A stretch of 64,000 nucleotides of DNA from JAJRAN01 sp963827135 (GTDB lineage: Archaea > Thermoplasmatota > Thermoplasmata > Methanomassiliicoccales > UBA472). Made by a program: the position numbers and the translations under genes. Positions 53,524 to 61,703 of this stretch are shown here, one piece after another. The stretch is taken from the NCBI GenBank assembly GCA_963827135.1, contig CAWGZX010000007.1, positions 1 through 64,000 on the forward strand. The letters are read 5' to 3'. The notes below the pieces were generated by a model, which was not told where the DNA came from, made no database searches, and saw only the letters and a program-made list of their open reading frames with translations. Numbering within the stretch: position 1 is the first letter of the stretch; each line of letters starts with the position of its first letter.

Positions 53524-54390
53524 TCAAGCCCAGAGCCTGGCCACGTTGTCCCCTCTCCCCGCGCCGATCAACCGGGAGACTGGCTCGCACTTCCCCCTGA
53601 GGAGGAAGAGCACTGGTCGATATCCCTCGTCGGATAGGGACTCGAAGTTGGCCATCCCCTTGGACACGATCAAATCGGCATCCTCCAGCTCCTTTCTCAA
53701 TCTCTGACCGACCTTCGTCGCGTCGATGCCGACGGCAAAGGAATCCGTGGACAGGAGCTCATCGAAACATTCGTCCAGACGAGCGCGTATCGCGTCCTCC
53801 ATCGTGACGTCCGTCAATATCGGCTCTCCCTTGACCACACCGATCACCTTCGGTCCGAGGCGCTTGATCTCCTCGACCAGCAATCGGTCCAGCACTGATT
53901 CTCCGCAGTTGTCCAGGAGATAGAGGACCTTGCCTCCTTTTCGCATCAGCTTCCGGGCCTGGGCAAGATCGTTTATGCGCAGCCCCTCCCCCACCAGCTT
54001 GTCGAAGCCCCTCACCAGCTCCTCCGGCCTCTCGAACCCGACGTCGATGCCGAAGTCCAGGACGTTGCCGGCAATGGCCACCCTCGCCGCCATCTCTAGA
54101 CGGTCCTCGGCCTCCGCGACCATCCTTTCGGCTAAGGGGAAGACCAGTTCGGCGGCCTGGTCGCTCCTGCGCTTCAGGTCGGCGTAAGGGTCCTTGGACC
54201 CACTGATGGCGTACGCCCTCTCATGAACCAATGTCGCCAGCTTGGCCGAGTTCATTCCCTTGGGGAAACCGGAAGAGAGCACGTGCAGGCTCTCGGCCAT
54301 CGCCTCCTCTGCCCTCTCGGGGGCGACCAGCTGTACCTCGTATAGGACACGGTTCAATAGGCAAGGGACGCACTCCGAGGCGAACTGCAT
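53524..54390 (-). CDS. DUF89-family metal-dependent damage-control phosphatase
   Basis: 288 residues. It begins MQFASECVPCLLNRVLYEVQ with the C-x-x-C of the prokaryotic DUF89 subfamily. Metal and phosphate site segments are present: AIAGNVLDFGIDVGF, YLLDNCGESVLDRLLVEEI, VVKGEPILTDVTMEDA and LIVSKGMANFESLSDEGYRP. These enzymes remove damaged or excess sugar and cofactor phosphates. Length is normal. It is divergent from cdc48 across 144 bp and lies 48 nt from the nucleotidyltransferase promoter. The substrate is unknown. Confidence 0.88.
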   Translation of the reverse strand: MQFASECVPCLLNRVLYEVQLVAPERAEEAMAESLHVLSSGFPKGMNSAKLATLVHERAYAISGSKDPYADLKRRSDQAAELVFPLAERMVAEAEDRLEMAARVAIAGNVLDFGIDVGFERPEELVRGFDKLVGEGLRINDLAQARKLMRKGGKVLYLLDNCGESVLDRLLVEEIKRLGPKVIGVVKGEPILTDVTMEDAIRARLDECFDELLSTDSFAVGIDATKVGQRLRKELEDADLIVSKGMANFESLSDEGYRPVLFLLRGKCEPVSRLIGAGRGDNVARLWA

Positions 54391-54495
54391 GCGGCAGCGA
54401 AGAGCATCGTCGCCTATAATGCTTCGGGGGGGTGCTCGTGGAAGCTTGATGGCCGGCCCGTTTCAAGTCTCATTCTTTGTTGGCCTCACCAAAGA

Positions 54496-54501
54496 TTTAT
54501 A
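54496..54501 (+). promoter_or_regulatory. TATA box of cdc48
   Basis: tttata within aagatttatacc predicts a transcript start near 54524-54526, about 10 nt before the ATG at 54535. The gaggggg at 54526-54532 is very close to the ATG, so the transcript is nearly leaderless. Confidence 0.55.
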
Positions 54502-54534
54502 CCAAGTCCAGACGTTTTTCGAGCCGAGGGGGCC

Positions 54535-56736
54535 ATGTCGCAAGGGGTCACGCTGCGGGTCGTGCGGGCGCAGCATCAATCTGAGGTCGGCCTAGGAAGG
54601 GCGAGGGTCGACACCAAGACTCGGAAGGAGCTTGGGGTCGAGGTCGGGGACGTGATGGAGATCGTGGGCAAGAGGAACACCGCGGCCAAGGTCTTCCGCG
54701 CCCCTCAGGAGGACGAGAACCTGGGCATCATCCGCATCGACGGAATGATCCGCTCCAACGCCGGCGTGTCCATTGGCGAAAAGGTGGTGGTCATGAAGGC
54801 CGACCCCCAGCCGGCGCAGAAGATCACCGTGGCACCGAAGATCCTCCCCCAGGGCAAGAACATCCGCTTCGGTACAGGGGTGGAGGACCTGGTCAAGAAA
54901 GGGCTCAACAACCGACCCCTGGTCCGGGGCGATGAGATCATCATCCCCAACATCGCCCTCATGGGCAATTTCATTCCATTCGTGGTGGTTCAAACTACTC
55001 CCAACGGTGTCGTGGTGGTCGGGGACCACACCGAGCTCGTGGTCAAGACGGAGGTGATCGAGCAGAAGGCCTCCGTGGCGCCTTCCGTCACGTATGATGA
55101 CGTGGGGGGCTTGGAGGAGGAGTTGCAGCGCGTGCGCGAGATGATCGAGCTGCCCCTGAAGCATCCCGAGCTCTTCGAGAGGCTGGGCATCGATCCTCCC
55201 AAGGGCGTCCTGCTATACGGACCTCCTGGAACTGGCAAGACCTTGATCGCCAAGGCGGTGGCCAACGAGGCGGGCGCTGCCTTCTTCTCCATCCAGGGTC
55301 CGGAGATCATCTCCAAGTACTATGGCCAGAGCGAGGAGAAGCTGCGCGAGAAGTTCGATGAGGCGGAGAAGAACGCTCCCAGCATCGTCTTCATTGACGA
55401 GCTGGACTCCATTGCGCCCAAGCGCGAGGAGGTTCACGGTGAGGTGGAGAGAAGGGTCGTGGCTCAGCTCCTTACGCTCATGGACGGCATGGGGGGCAGG
55501 GGCCAGGTCATAGTCATCGGCGCTACCAACCGCGAGGACGCCATCGACCCGGCCCTTAGAAGGCCAGGTCGCTTCGACCGCGAGATCGAGGTCGGCGTGC
55601 CCACCAAGGAGGGGCGCAAGGAGATCCTGGAGATACACACCCGCGGCATGCCCATGGGCGAGGACGTCTCGCTCGACTACTTCGCCAGCATGACGCACGG
55701 TTTCGTCGGCGCTGACCTGATGGCCTTGGCCCGGGAGGCGGCGATGAAGTGCCTGTCGCGCTTCGTGCCCGAGCTCGATCTGGGCAAGCCCATACCCGTC
55801 GAGATGCTGGAGCGGATCAAGGTCACGTACGACGACTTCATGGACGCGCTAAAGGAGCTGGAGCCGAGCGCCATGCGCGAGGTCCTGGTCGAGGTGCCGA
55901 AGGTTACGTGGGACGACGTCGGCGGCCTGGAGGACGTCAAGCGCCAGCTGCGCGAGATGATAGAGATGCCCCTGGAGAACCCGGCAGCGTTCAAGCGCAT
56001 GGGCATCCGCCCGGCCAAGGGCGTGCTCCTCTACGGACCCCCCGGTACCGGAAAGACCCTCCTGGCGAAGGCCGTGGCCAACGAGTCCAATGCCAATTTC
56101 ATACCGATCAAGGGCCCGGAGATCATGAGCAAGTGGGTCGGGGAATCGGAGAAGGCGGTGCGCCAGGCCTTCAAGAAGGCCAAGCAGGTCGCCCCCTCGG
56201 TGCTGTTCCTGGACGAGATCGATGCCATCGCCCCTAGGAGAGGCAGCGCCAGCGATACCAATGTGACGGAGAGGGTCGTCAACCAGCTATTGACCTCGAT
56301 GGACGGGATGGAGAGCTTGGAGAAGATCACTGTCATCGCCGCCACGAACCGACCCGACATAATCGACCCCGCGCTGCTCAGGCCCGGCCGTTTCGACCGT
56401 TTGCTGCTCATACCAATCCCTGACGAGAAGGCGCGCCTGGCGATCCTCAGCGTCCATACCAAGGGGATGCCGATACGGAACGTGGACGTCAACATCCTGG
56501 CCGACAAGACGGAGGGGTTCGTCGGCGCGGACCTGGAGAACCTTTGCCGCGAGGCGGCGATGATCGCCCTGCGCGAGGACAAGGACGCGGAGATCGTGGA
56601 GATGAAGCATTTCGAGGCCGCTCTGAAGATCATCAAGCCCTCGGTAGACAAGGATGTGATGAAGCAGTACGAGAACATCGGGAAGGCCTTGGAGAAGGTG
56701 CGCCTGAGCGGAGATGAATTGGGCATCTATCGTTGA
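54535..56736 (+). CDS. Cdc48/VCP/p97-type AAA ATPase
   Basis: 733 residues. Residues 1-175 are the N domain (double-psi barrel LRVVRAQHQSEVGLGRARVD, then the four-stranded beta domain). D1 has Walker A GPPGTGKTLIAKA near 230 and Walker B FIDELDSIAPKREE; D2 has Walker A GPPGTGKTLLAKA near 505 and Walker B FLDEIDAIAPRRG. Both rings have arginine-finger segments (LRRPGRFDREIEV, LLRPGRFDRLLLI). The hexamer unfolds proteins for the proteasome or disassembles complexes. Length and all motifs are standard. The C-terminal tail (RLSGDELGIYR) is short, without the eukaryotic HbYX-like extension. Confidence 0.97.
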   Translation: MSQGVTLRVVRAQHQSEVGLGRARVDTKTRKELGVEVGDVMEIVGKRNTAAKVFRAPQEDENLGIIRIDGMIRSNAGVSIGEKVVVMKADPQPAQKITVAPKILPQGKNIRFGTGVEDLVKKGLNNRPLVRGDEIIIPNIALMGNFIPFVVVQTTPNGVVVVGDHTELVVKTEVIEQKASVAPSVTYDDVGGLEEELQRVREMIELPLKHPELFERLGIDPPKGVLLYGPPGTGKTLIAKAVANEAGAAFFSIQGPEIISKYYGQSEEKLREKFDEAEKNAPSIVFIDELDSIAPKREEVHGEVERRVVAQLLTLMDGMGGRGQVIVIGATNREDAIDPALRRPGRFDREIEVGVPTKEGRKEILEIHTRGMPMGEDVSLDYFASMTHGFVGADLMALAREAAMKCLSRFVPELDLGKPIPVEMLERIKVTYDDFMDALKELEPSAMREVLVEVPKVTWDDVGGLEDVKRQLREMIEMPLENPAAFKRMGIRPAKGVLLYGPPGTGKTLLAKAVANESNANFIPIKGPEIMSKWVGESEKAVRQAFKKAKQVAPSVLFLDEIDAIAPRRGSASDTNVTERVVNQLLTSMDGMESLEKITVIAATNRPDIIDPALLRPGRFDRLLLIPIPDEKARLAILSVHTKGMPIRNVDVNILADKTEGFVGADLENLCREAAMIALREDKDAEIVEMKHFEAALKIIKPSVDKDVMKQYENIGKALEKVRLSGDELGIYR

Positions 56737-56790
56737 TGTGGAGATCGCCCTGGACCTCCAGCCTTGTCCAGAAGAGCCTAAATGAAGAAT

Positions 56791-57171
56791 TCACTTGGAC
56801 TTGATCTGCTCAACATTGCTGGATTTGGTAAGCACCTGGAATTTGGAAAGCCCCTTGGGCACGAGCACCTTCTCTACGTTCTGAATCCTTTCCACATGGG
56901 CTTTGAAGACGTTCCAGTCCACATCATCCTCGAACTCGAGGACCTCGATGCCCGAGAAGATTATCGGTCCATCGATCGACTCTAGGTCACTTCGCGACAC
57001 CGACAAATGCTCCAGGTTCTCTAGGTGGTAGCTTGGTGCCTGCGCCGCCTTTACCAGGTCATTCATCGCCTTGGTGGCCAGCTCCCCGATGGGTATGCCT
57101 CGTTTCTTGGCCTCGGCCGCAAAGCGCGAATAGACGTCGTCATCGATGCCACGGATTGTCACGTCGGTCAT
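56791..57171 (-). CDS. Ribbon-helix-helix-like small protein
   Basis: 126 residues from MTDVTIRGIDDDVYSRFAAE; the ATG at 57171 follows ggagg (57180-57184), while the longer frame adds an unlikely leader. The N-terminal strand TDVTIRGID and helices DDVYSRFAAEAKKRG and IPIGELATKAMNDLVKA form an RHH fold like antitoxins and Arc/MetJ regulators. The C-terminal half (DGPIIFSGIEVLEFEDDVDW) is acidic and unfamiliar. No toxin gene is adjacent: the left neighbour is the convergent cdc48 and the right is a 0.55 kb gap. It may be an autonomous regulator. Confidence 0.75.
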   Translation of the reverse strand: MTDVTIRGIDDDVYSRFAAEAKKRGIPIGELATKAMNDLVKAAQAPSYHLENLEHLSVSRSDLESIDGPIIFSGIEVLEFEDDVDWNVFKAHVERIQNVEKVLVPKGLSKFQVLTKSSNVEQIKSK

Positions 57172-57718
57172 GGCAAATTCCTCCGATCCCTCAGTTGCGA
57201 TAGTTGAGGCTGACATCAGGTAATGGCCCCCCTGCTATTATTATTGTGATGGATGGTCTGGCAGCATGGGAAGATGAATGGTATGGGATCCGATACGACG
57301 GGGGACCTCCCCTGAACGCGCTCAAAGTGCACCACCGCGCCACCTAAGGTTGGTTGAGTCGTAGGGCACCCTGGATTCCAGACCATCCAATCTCTTTACC
57401 ACTCGCCCCCGCTCTTGGCTGCCCCCTGCAGGCTTCTCTTTTCTTGCCCAGCCCGTGGAGAGGATGCGTTTTAGCCAAGCTACAAAGGGCATTGTCTGGC
57501 TGTTCACCTTCTTGTTTTGCATATTTGTCATATTAAGCACCAATTGCACCATAATCACCATTATATTACATATATTTTACCATTCATTTCCCCAAAACAT
57601 CAGCTTCAGCGCTTGAATTCGCGAACGCCCGCATGCTCAGAACCAGTTGGGAAATCTTCTAATACAGACAAATCATTCATAGCCCCAGTAATCCTGACAT
57701 GCTGGGAGGGACGCATCG
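57172..57718. other. Intergenic 0.55 kb with a GC-rich island
   Basis: No protein gene is convincing. 57180-57184 is the RBS of the minus-strand RHH gene and caataataatagc (minus strand, about 57238-57250) may be its TATA box. A GC-rich block at about 57290-57450 sits between AT-rich flanks; on the minus strand it contains ggcgagtggtaaagag and the short palindrome ctggaatccag. From 57500 to 57600 the sequence is AT-rich. The last 60 bp carry the promoter and gggaggg RBS of the PRC-barrel gene. Confidence 0.5.
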
Positions 57719-57961
57719 ATGAGGAAGTTCATTACTGAGTTGAAGGGCAAGACGGTCATGACTAACGACGGGCAGATCCTGGGTATGATCGAGAACTTCG
57801 TCATAGAGAAGGCCACGGGCGAGATCCAGCACGTTCTGGTGGTCCCGGCCGAGGAAATCGAAACCCGCCTGTTCAAGACGGACTCCCAAGGAAGGCTCAT
57901 CCTCCCGTTCAGCGAGATGAACGCGGTCCGGGACGTAGTCGTGATGAACGTCGTCCACTAA
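57719..57961 (+). CDS. PRC-barrel domain protein
   Basis: 80 residues, a single PRC barrel: ELKGKTVMTNDGQILGMIEN, then TGEIQHVLVVPAE and LPFSEMNAVRDVVVM. Such small archaeal PRC proteins (related to the RimM barrel and photosynthetic H subunit) are abundant and often linked to RNA metabolism or cell division (CdpB-like); the exact role here is not known. It starts after gggaggg and converges with the TPR gene, 14 nt apart. Confidence 0.88.
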   Translation: MRKFITELKGKTVMTNDGQILGMIENFVIEKATGEIQHVLVVPAEEIETRLFKTDSQGRLILPFSEMNAVRDVVVMNVVH

Positions 57962-57975
57962 AGAGGCGTTTTTTC

Positions 57976-60192
57976 TCATTCGCCCTTCAAAGCAGCCTTG
58001 ACTCTGGCCTTGTTGTACTGCGCATCCCTGAATTCGGGGGACCAGGCCACTGCCTGCTCGTATAGCTCCACCGCGCGCGAGAGCTCCTTCCTCCTCTCCG
58101 CCACCATCCCTAGCGCGTTGTAGGATTCGGCGCTCGATTCCAGTCGCATGGCGGAATTAAACGATTCCTCCGCGCCGTCAAGGTCGTTGGAGCCGAGCTG
58201 GCACATCCCCATGTGCAGGAGGAAGATCGGCCTCCGGTCCAGGAGGATCGCCTCCTTGAGGCAGCGCTCCGCCTCCTCGTAGCCTCCTTGGAGGTAGTGC
58301 ACGCATCCCAGGTTGTTCCAGGCGTCCGCATACCTCGGCTCGGCATCGATGGCCTTGTGAAGGGCCTCCTCCGCCTCCTCCAGGCGCCCGGAGAACCTCA
58401 GAGCGACCGCCAGGTCGTTCAACGTCTGCGGGGAGCCGCCCAGATCCTCGCTGAGCTTCAGCAGCATGTCCACCGACTCGGAGTGCTCGCGCTTGCACAT
58501 CAACGACAGGGCTCGGATGCGGTCCTGCAGCAGGTCCGATCCCTCAGGAAGGTCGAGCAAAGACAAGGCCTCGTTCTGCCTTCCCAGCTGCACCTCGATG
58601 ACCGCGACGCGCTTCCTCGCCTCCGGGTCCTCCAGGAAAGGCTTGAGCAGGCGCGCCCCCTCCTCCTTCCTGCCCAGGCGATACACGACCGCCTCCAGCT
58701 CCAAGGCCAGGTCCTCGTCCTGGGGGAAGTCCTTCAGCCCTTTGCTCAGCACGGCGACCGCCTCCTCCATCCTCCCCATCTCGAGGAGTATGGATGACTT
58801 GCGCAGCACCCCGGCCGGGGTGCGCTCGAAGCTCAGCGCCTTCTCCGCCTCCCGAAGGGCCTCCTCCTGCCTGCCGATGGCCTGGAGAAGCAGCGCTGAG
58901 TGCAGGTACTTCTGAGCCAGCCCCTCCTCCTTGGGAAGGCTGATCTCGAGAGCTGGCTCCAGAGCCGCCATGGCCTCCTGCGCCCCTTCCTTCTCATGGG
59001 TGGCGATCTCCTGCCCCCGGTCCAGCCTCTCGGCGACGGAGAAGCTCTCCTCCGCCTCCGCCAGCATCCCCGCGGCCTTCTGGGCCTGCCCCAGCCTCAG
59101 CCAGAGGTCGGCCCGCTTCCGGTCCGCCGCCACCGCCTCCTTCCAGGCGTCCACCGACTCCGCCACCCGGCCTAGGTCCACCAGCAAGGTGGCCTTGTTG
59201 ACCTGCGCCTCGATGTTGTCCGGGTCCAGGGAGGCCACGGTGTCGAAGGCGTCCAGGGCCTCTTCGTTCCTTCCTAGGGCGCGCAGCACCAGGCCGCGGT
59301 TGTTCAGACCCTGCGGGTCGTTCGGATAAAGCCGCAGGAGATCGTCGAAGACCTTCAGCGCCTCCTCCTTCTTACCCAAGGAGAAGAGGGTGGCGCCCTT
59401 GTTCAGCAGGGCTGGGTACATCCGCCTCGCATAGCGGAGCGCTTGGTCGTAAGCCCCGACCTCCTCCTCGAAGCGGCTCATCTGGTGCAGGACGATCCCG
59501 GCCATGTACCAGGTGGTCGGATCGCCCGGCCTGATCTTGAGCGCCTGGCCGAGGGCTTCGAGCGCCTCCTCGTTCTCTCCCAGGTAGAAGTGCGCGCTGG
59601 CCTTCATCCTCCAGGCCAGGTCATGCTCCTTCTTGATGGACAGCGCCAGATCCAGATTCTTCAGAGCCTCGCGATGCTCGGAGCGCTTGATCTGCTCCTC
59701 TGCCTCCTGCAGGAGCGAGTCGAAAGGCATGGTGGAGGGGAGCACTCGGCTGCCTTCCTTCTTGAGGAGCACGCGGTCCGCGTCCTTGGTGAGCATGCTG
59801 GAGAGATCGAAGCGCTTGATGAGCGTGATGAGCTTGGCCCGGTCCGCCACCGACACCTCGTCTTTCAGGGCGGCGTCCAGGACCTCCTGGTCCATGTCGT
59901 TGGCCACTATCAGCACCGGAGACCTCCTCTCGGCCAAGGCCCTCTCCTTGGCGACCTGGACCCCTTCGAGGGAGGCATGCTCCGGCTTCCTCGAGGCCAT
60001 GATCAGGTATTTCGTCCCCTCCCTCTCCCCTTCTAGGAAGGCGACGTCGTCCATGACCGCGCCTCCCGTGACCTTGAGCCCCATCTTCTCCAGGAGCGCC
60101 TTCGTGAACCTCTTGTAGGGCTCGGAGGCCATCTCCTTAAGGTTGCGGATGAGGCGCGAGTCCAAGCGGGCCTCGAGGTCCTCGTCCATCAT
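57976..60192 (-). CDS. TPR-repeat protein with a nuclease-fold-like N-terminal domain
   Basis: 738 residues. Residues 20-130 (FTKALLEKMGLKVTGGAVMD, DVAFLEGEREGTKYLIMASR, SPVLIVANDMDQEVLDAALK) look like an Mrr-type restriction-endonuclease fold, but the usual D...Q-x-K catalytic set is not clearly kept, so it may bind without cutting. Residues 165-738 are about 15 TPR units such as AYDQALRYARRMYPALLNKG and YADAWNNLGCVHYLQGGYEE. It is a scaffold for protein contacts, cytosolic. Its ATG overlaps the stop of the upstream zinc-ribbon gene (60189-60192), so the two are coupled. Function unknown. Confidence 0.82.
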   Translation of the reverse strand: MMDEDLEARLDSRLIRNLKEMASEPYKRFTKALLEKMGLKVTGGAVMDDVAFLEGEREGTKYLIMASRKPEHASLEGVQVAKERALAERRSPVLIVANDMDQEVLDAALKDEVSVADRAKLITLIKRFDLSSMLTKDADRVLLKKEGSRVLPSTMPFDSLLQEAEEQIKRSEHREALKNLDLALSIKKEHDLAWRMKASAHFYLGENEEALEALGQALKIRPGDPTTWYMAGIVLHQMSRFEEEVGAYDQALRYARRMYPALLNKGATLFSLGKKEEALKVFDDLLRLYPNDPQGLNNRGLVLRALGRNEEALDAFDTVASLDPDNIEAQVNKATLLVDLGRVAESVDAWKEAVAADRKRADLWLRLGQAQKAAGMLAEAEESFSVAERLDRGQEIATHEKEGAQEAMAALEPALEISLPKEEGLAQKYLHSALLLQAIGRQEEALREAEKALSFERTPAGVLRKSSILLEMGRMEEAVAVLSKGLKDFPQDEDLALELEAVVYRLGRKEEGARLLKPFLEDPEARKRVAVIEVQLGRQNEALSLLDLPEGSDLLQDRIRALSLMCKREHSESVDMLLKLSEDLGGSPQTLNDLAVALRFSGRLEEAEEALHKAIDAEPRYADAWNNLGCVHYLQGGYEEAERCLKEAILLDRRPIFLLHMGMCQLGSNDLDGAEESFNSAMRLESSAESYNALGMVAERRKELSRAVELYEQAVAWSPEFRDAQYNKARVKAALKGE

Positions 60193-60995
60193 CTCCTGGC
60201 CTCCTCCATATGACGCTTTATCCTAATGAGATGAGGTGTAAAGAGCTCCTCTGGTATGTGCGCTACCTCCTCCTTGCACTCGTCCCCTCTTCCAGCCTCG
60301 GTGAGGATCATCGCTCGTTTGATGACGTAGTTCACGGTCTCCCTGTCCACGCGATAGGCGCGCAGGTCGTCCAGGATGCGGAGGGCGTCGTCGGTCCTTC
60401 CTATCCAGGCGTAGAGCATGGCCTGGTTGGACTGCGCCACCTTCCACAAGGGCCGGTACTCCTTGGCGCGGGAGTAGAGGGCGAGCGCCACGGTCGAGCT
60501 CTCCATGATGAAAGAGGATTGCCAAGCCTTGTCTACCGGCAATCTGGCGGCGGCGAGCACCAGGAGCGCGTGCAGGTTACCCATGCGCACGCTCGCCCTG
60601 GCCCAGATCTCGCTCTTGACCTCGATGGCCTTGACCTCCTGCACCATGCGCCAGAGGAAGGCGCGCCTGGGCACCCTCTCGTCCCCCCAGACGTGCAATG
60701 ATATCCCCGCCGAGGCCAAGTACTCCTCGACGAGGCCCTGCAATTGGACATGTTCGCCGCGTTCCATGAGAGAACGGAGGCGGATCGCTGGCTCCACCCC
60801 TTCGCCGAACTCCAGGTCCGAGGAGGGCACTGGCCCGATGCGCAGGACCGCGCTTCCCACCTGCTGCAGCCTCATGTCCGCGGCTGGGTCCTGCATCCTC
60901 TTGGTGATCGACGTGGGGTCCAATATGCCATCGAGGCAGATCTTGCACATCAGGACCCCGGGTTCGGTCTCCACGCCACAGGATACGCAGGCCAT
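60189..60995 (-). CDS. Zinc-ribbon protein with helical repeat body
   Basis: 268 residues. The N-terminus MACVSCGVETEPGVLMCKIC is a C-x2-C...C-x2-C zinc ribbon; the rest is alpha-helical with TPR-like pairs in the last third (QSNQAMLYAWIGRTDDALRI, NYVIKRAMILTEAGRGDECK). Coupled by ATGA to the TPR gene downstream, it is probably a partner of that scaffold. Zinc ribbon plus helical repeats is a common build for adaptor or regulatory proteins in these archaea. No enzyme motif is visible. It is divergent from the gene at 61217. Confidence 0.75.
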   Translation of the reverse strand: MACVSCGVETEPGVLMCKICLDGILDPTSITKRMQDPAADMRLQQVGSAVLRIGPVPSSDLEFGEGVEPAIRLRSLMERGEHVQLQGLVEEYLASAGISLHVWGDERVPRRAFLWRMVQEVKAIEVKSEIWARASVRMGNLHALLVLAAARLPVDKAWQSSFIMESSTVALALYSRAKEYRPLWKVAQSNQAMLYAWIGRTDDALRILDDLRAYRVDRETVNYVIKRAMILTEAGRGDECKEEVAHIPEELFTPHLIRIKRHMEEARR

Positions 60996-61159
60996 GTCGT
61001 CAGCAGTGATGATGCGTAGGCCAGTTTATGAAATTAGTGTGCGCGTCCCACCATCAGAGAGAGGCTCCCTATCCGATCCTCATAACGTTCGAGGATATGC
61101 CCTCCCAGCAGGCCAGGCGGCTCGATCTAGCGCTATCAATTTTGATTCCTGCCTAGGTG

Positions 61160-61168
61160 GTTAAATAA
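61160..61168 (+). promoter_or_regulatory. TATA box for the gene at 61217
   Basis: gttaaataac lies about 50 nt upstream of the ATG at 61217, predicting a transcript start near 61192 and a leader of about 25 nt that carries ggagg at 61204-61208. Confidence 0.5.
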
Positions 61169-61216
61169 CCTCCTATTCCGAAACGTACATTGATAATAAT
61201 CTCGGAGGAAGCGATT

Positions 61217-61693
61217 ATGTTCGAGATCAGTTCAGCAGAAGAACCTCAGCCCCGGTTGGAGATAAAAGAGGTAAAGCCCGAGGATTCGGCGAAGCTCGCC
61301 TCGAGCAAGAAGGTGAAGTCCAAGTCCAAGGTCAGGACCTTCACCGACCTGCAAAGGCTGGTCTCGGAGTGGAGGCCTAGCAACCCCAAGGCTCCGAGGA
61401 GGATGCTCAGCAGCGAGATCATGCATATGCTGGAGCACAACAGCTATTCGTACATCAAGGCCTGCATACCATCGATAATCGTTGATGGCCTATACCCCAT
61501 CGATCTGATGCATTATCGCTCTGAGCAGGACATCTATGAGTTCATCACCCGGATGATGTGGATGCACCAGGAATATGGCAAGGCGCTGGGCATAATGATT
61601 GGCGCCGATGATGATGGCGTGGCGGCGCAGATAGACGACGCCTGCGGCAGCCTACTGCCCTCGGACCGGGACTGCGTGGTCATACTTCTCTAG
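61217..61693 (+). CDS. Hypothetical cytosolic protein
   Basis: 158 residues from MFEISSAEEPQPRLEIKEVK; the ATG at 61217 has ggagg nine bases upstream, while the longer frame from 61190 starts near the predicted transcript start and lacks an RBS. A charged, Lys-rich N-terminal third (KLASSKKVKSKSKVR) is followed by a helical domain (DLQRLVSEWRPSNPKAPRRM, QDIYEFITRMMWMHQEYGKA). It ends in TAG and converges with elp3, 10 nt apart. I do not recognise the family. Confidence 0.7.
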   Translation: MFEISSAEEPQPRLEIKEVKPEDSAKLASSKKVKSKSKVRTFTDLQRLVSEWRPSNPKAPRRMLSSEIMHMLEHNSYSYIKACIPSIIVDGLYPIDLMHYRSEQDIYEFITRMMWMHQEYGKALGIMIGADDDGVAAQIDDACGSLLPSDRDCVVILL

Positions 61694-61703
61694 TCGCCGA
61701 AGG

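Noticed and set aside
56791..57171. Toxin-antitoxin pair
   Set aside because: The RHH-like protein could be an antitoxin, but no toxin-sized gene adjoins it: the left neighbour is cdc48 and the right is a gene-free gap.
57290..57440. Class II (Ser or Leu) tRNA on the minus strand
   Set aside because: A D-arm-like ggcgagtggtaaagag is present but no anticodon stem with a 7-nt loop or T-arm consensus could be built, even allowing an intron.
43383..61693. Pyrrolysine read-through of TAG, as in Methanomassiliicoccales
   Set aside because: TAG ends several ordinary genes (44489, 49042, 61693) at normal lengths next to convergent genes, so TAG acts as a stop here. The TAG at 28375 in the ATPase paralogue lies at a frameshift, and read-through would not restore the frame.
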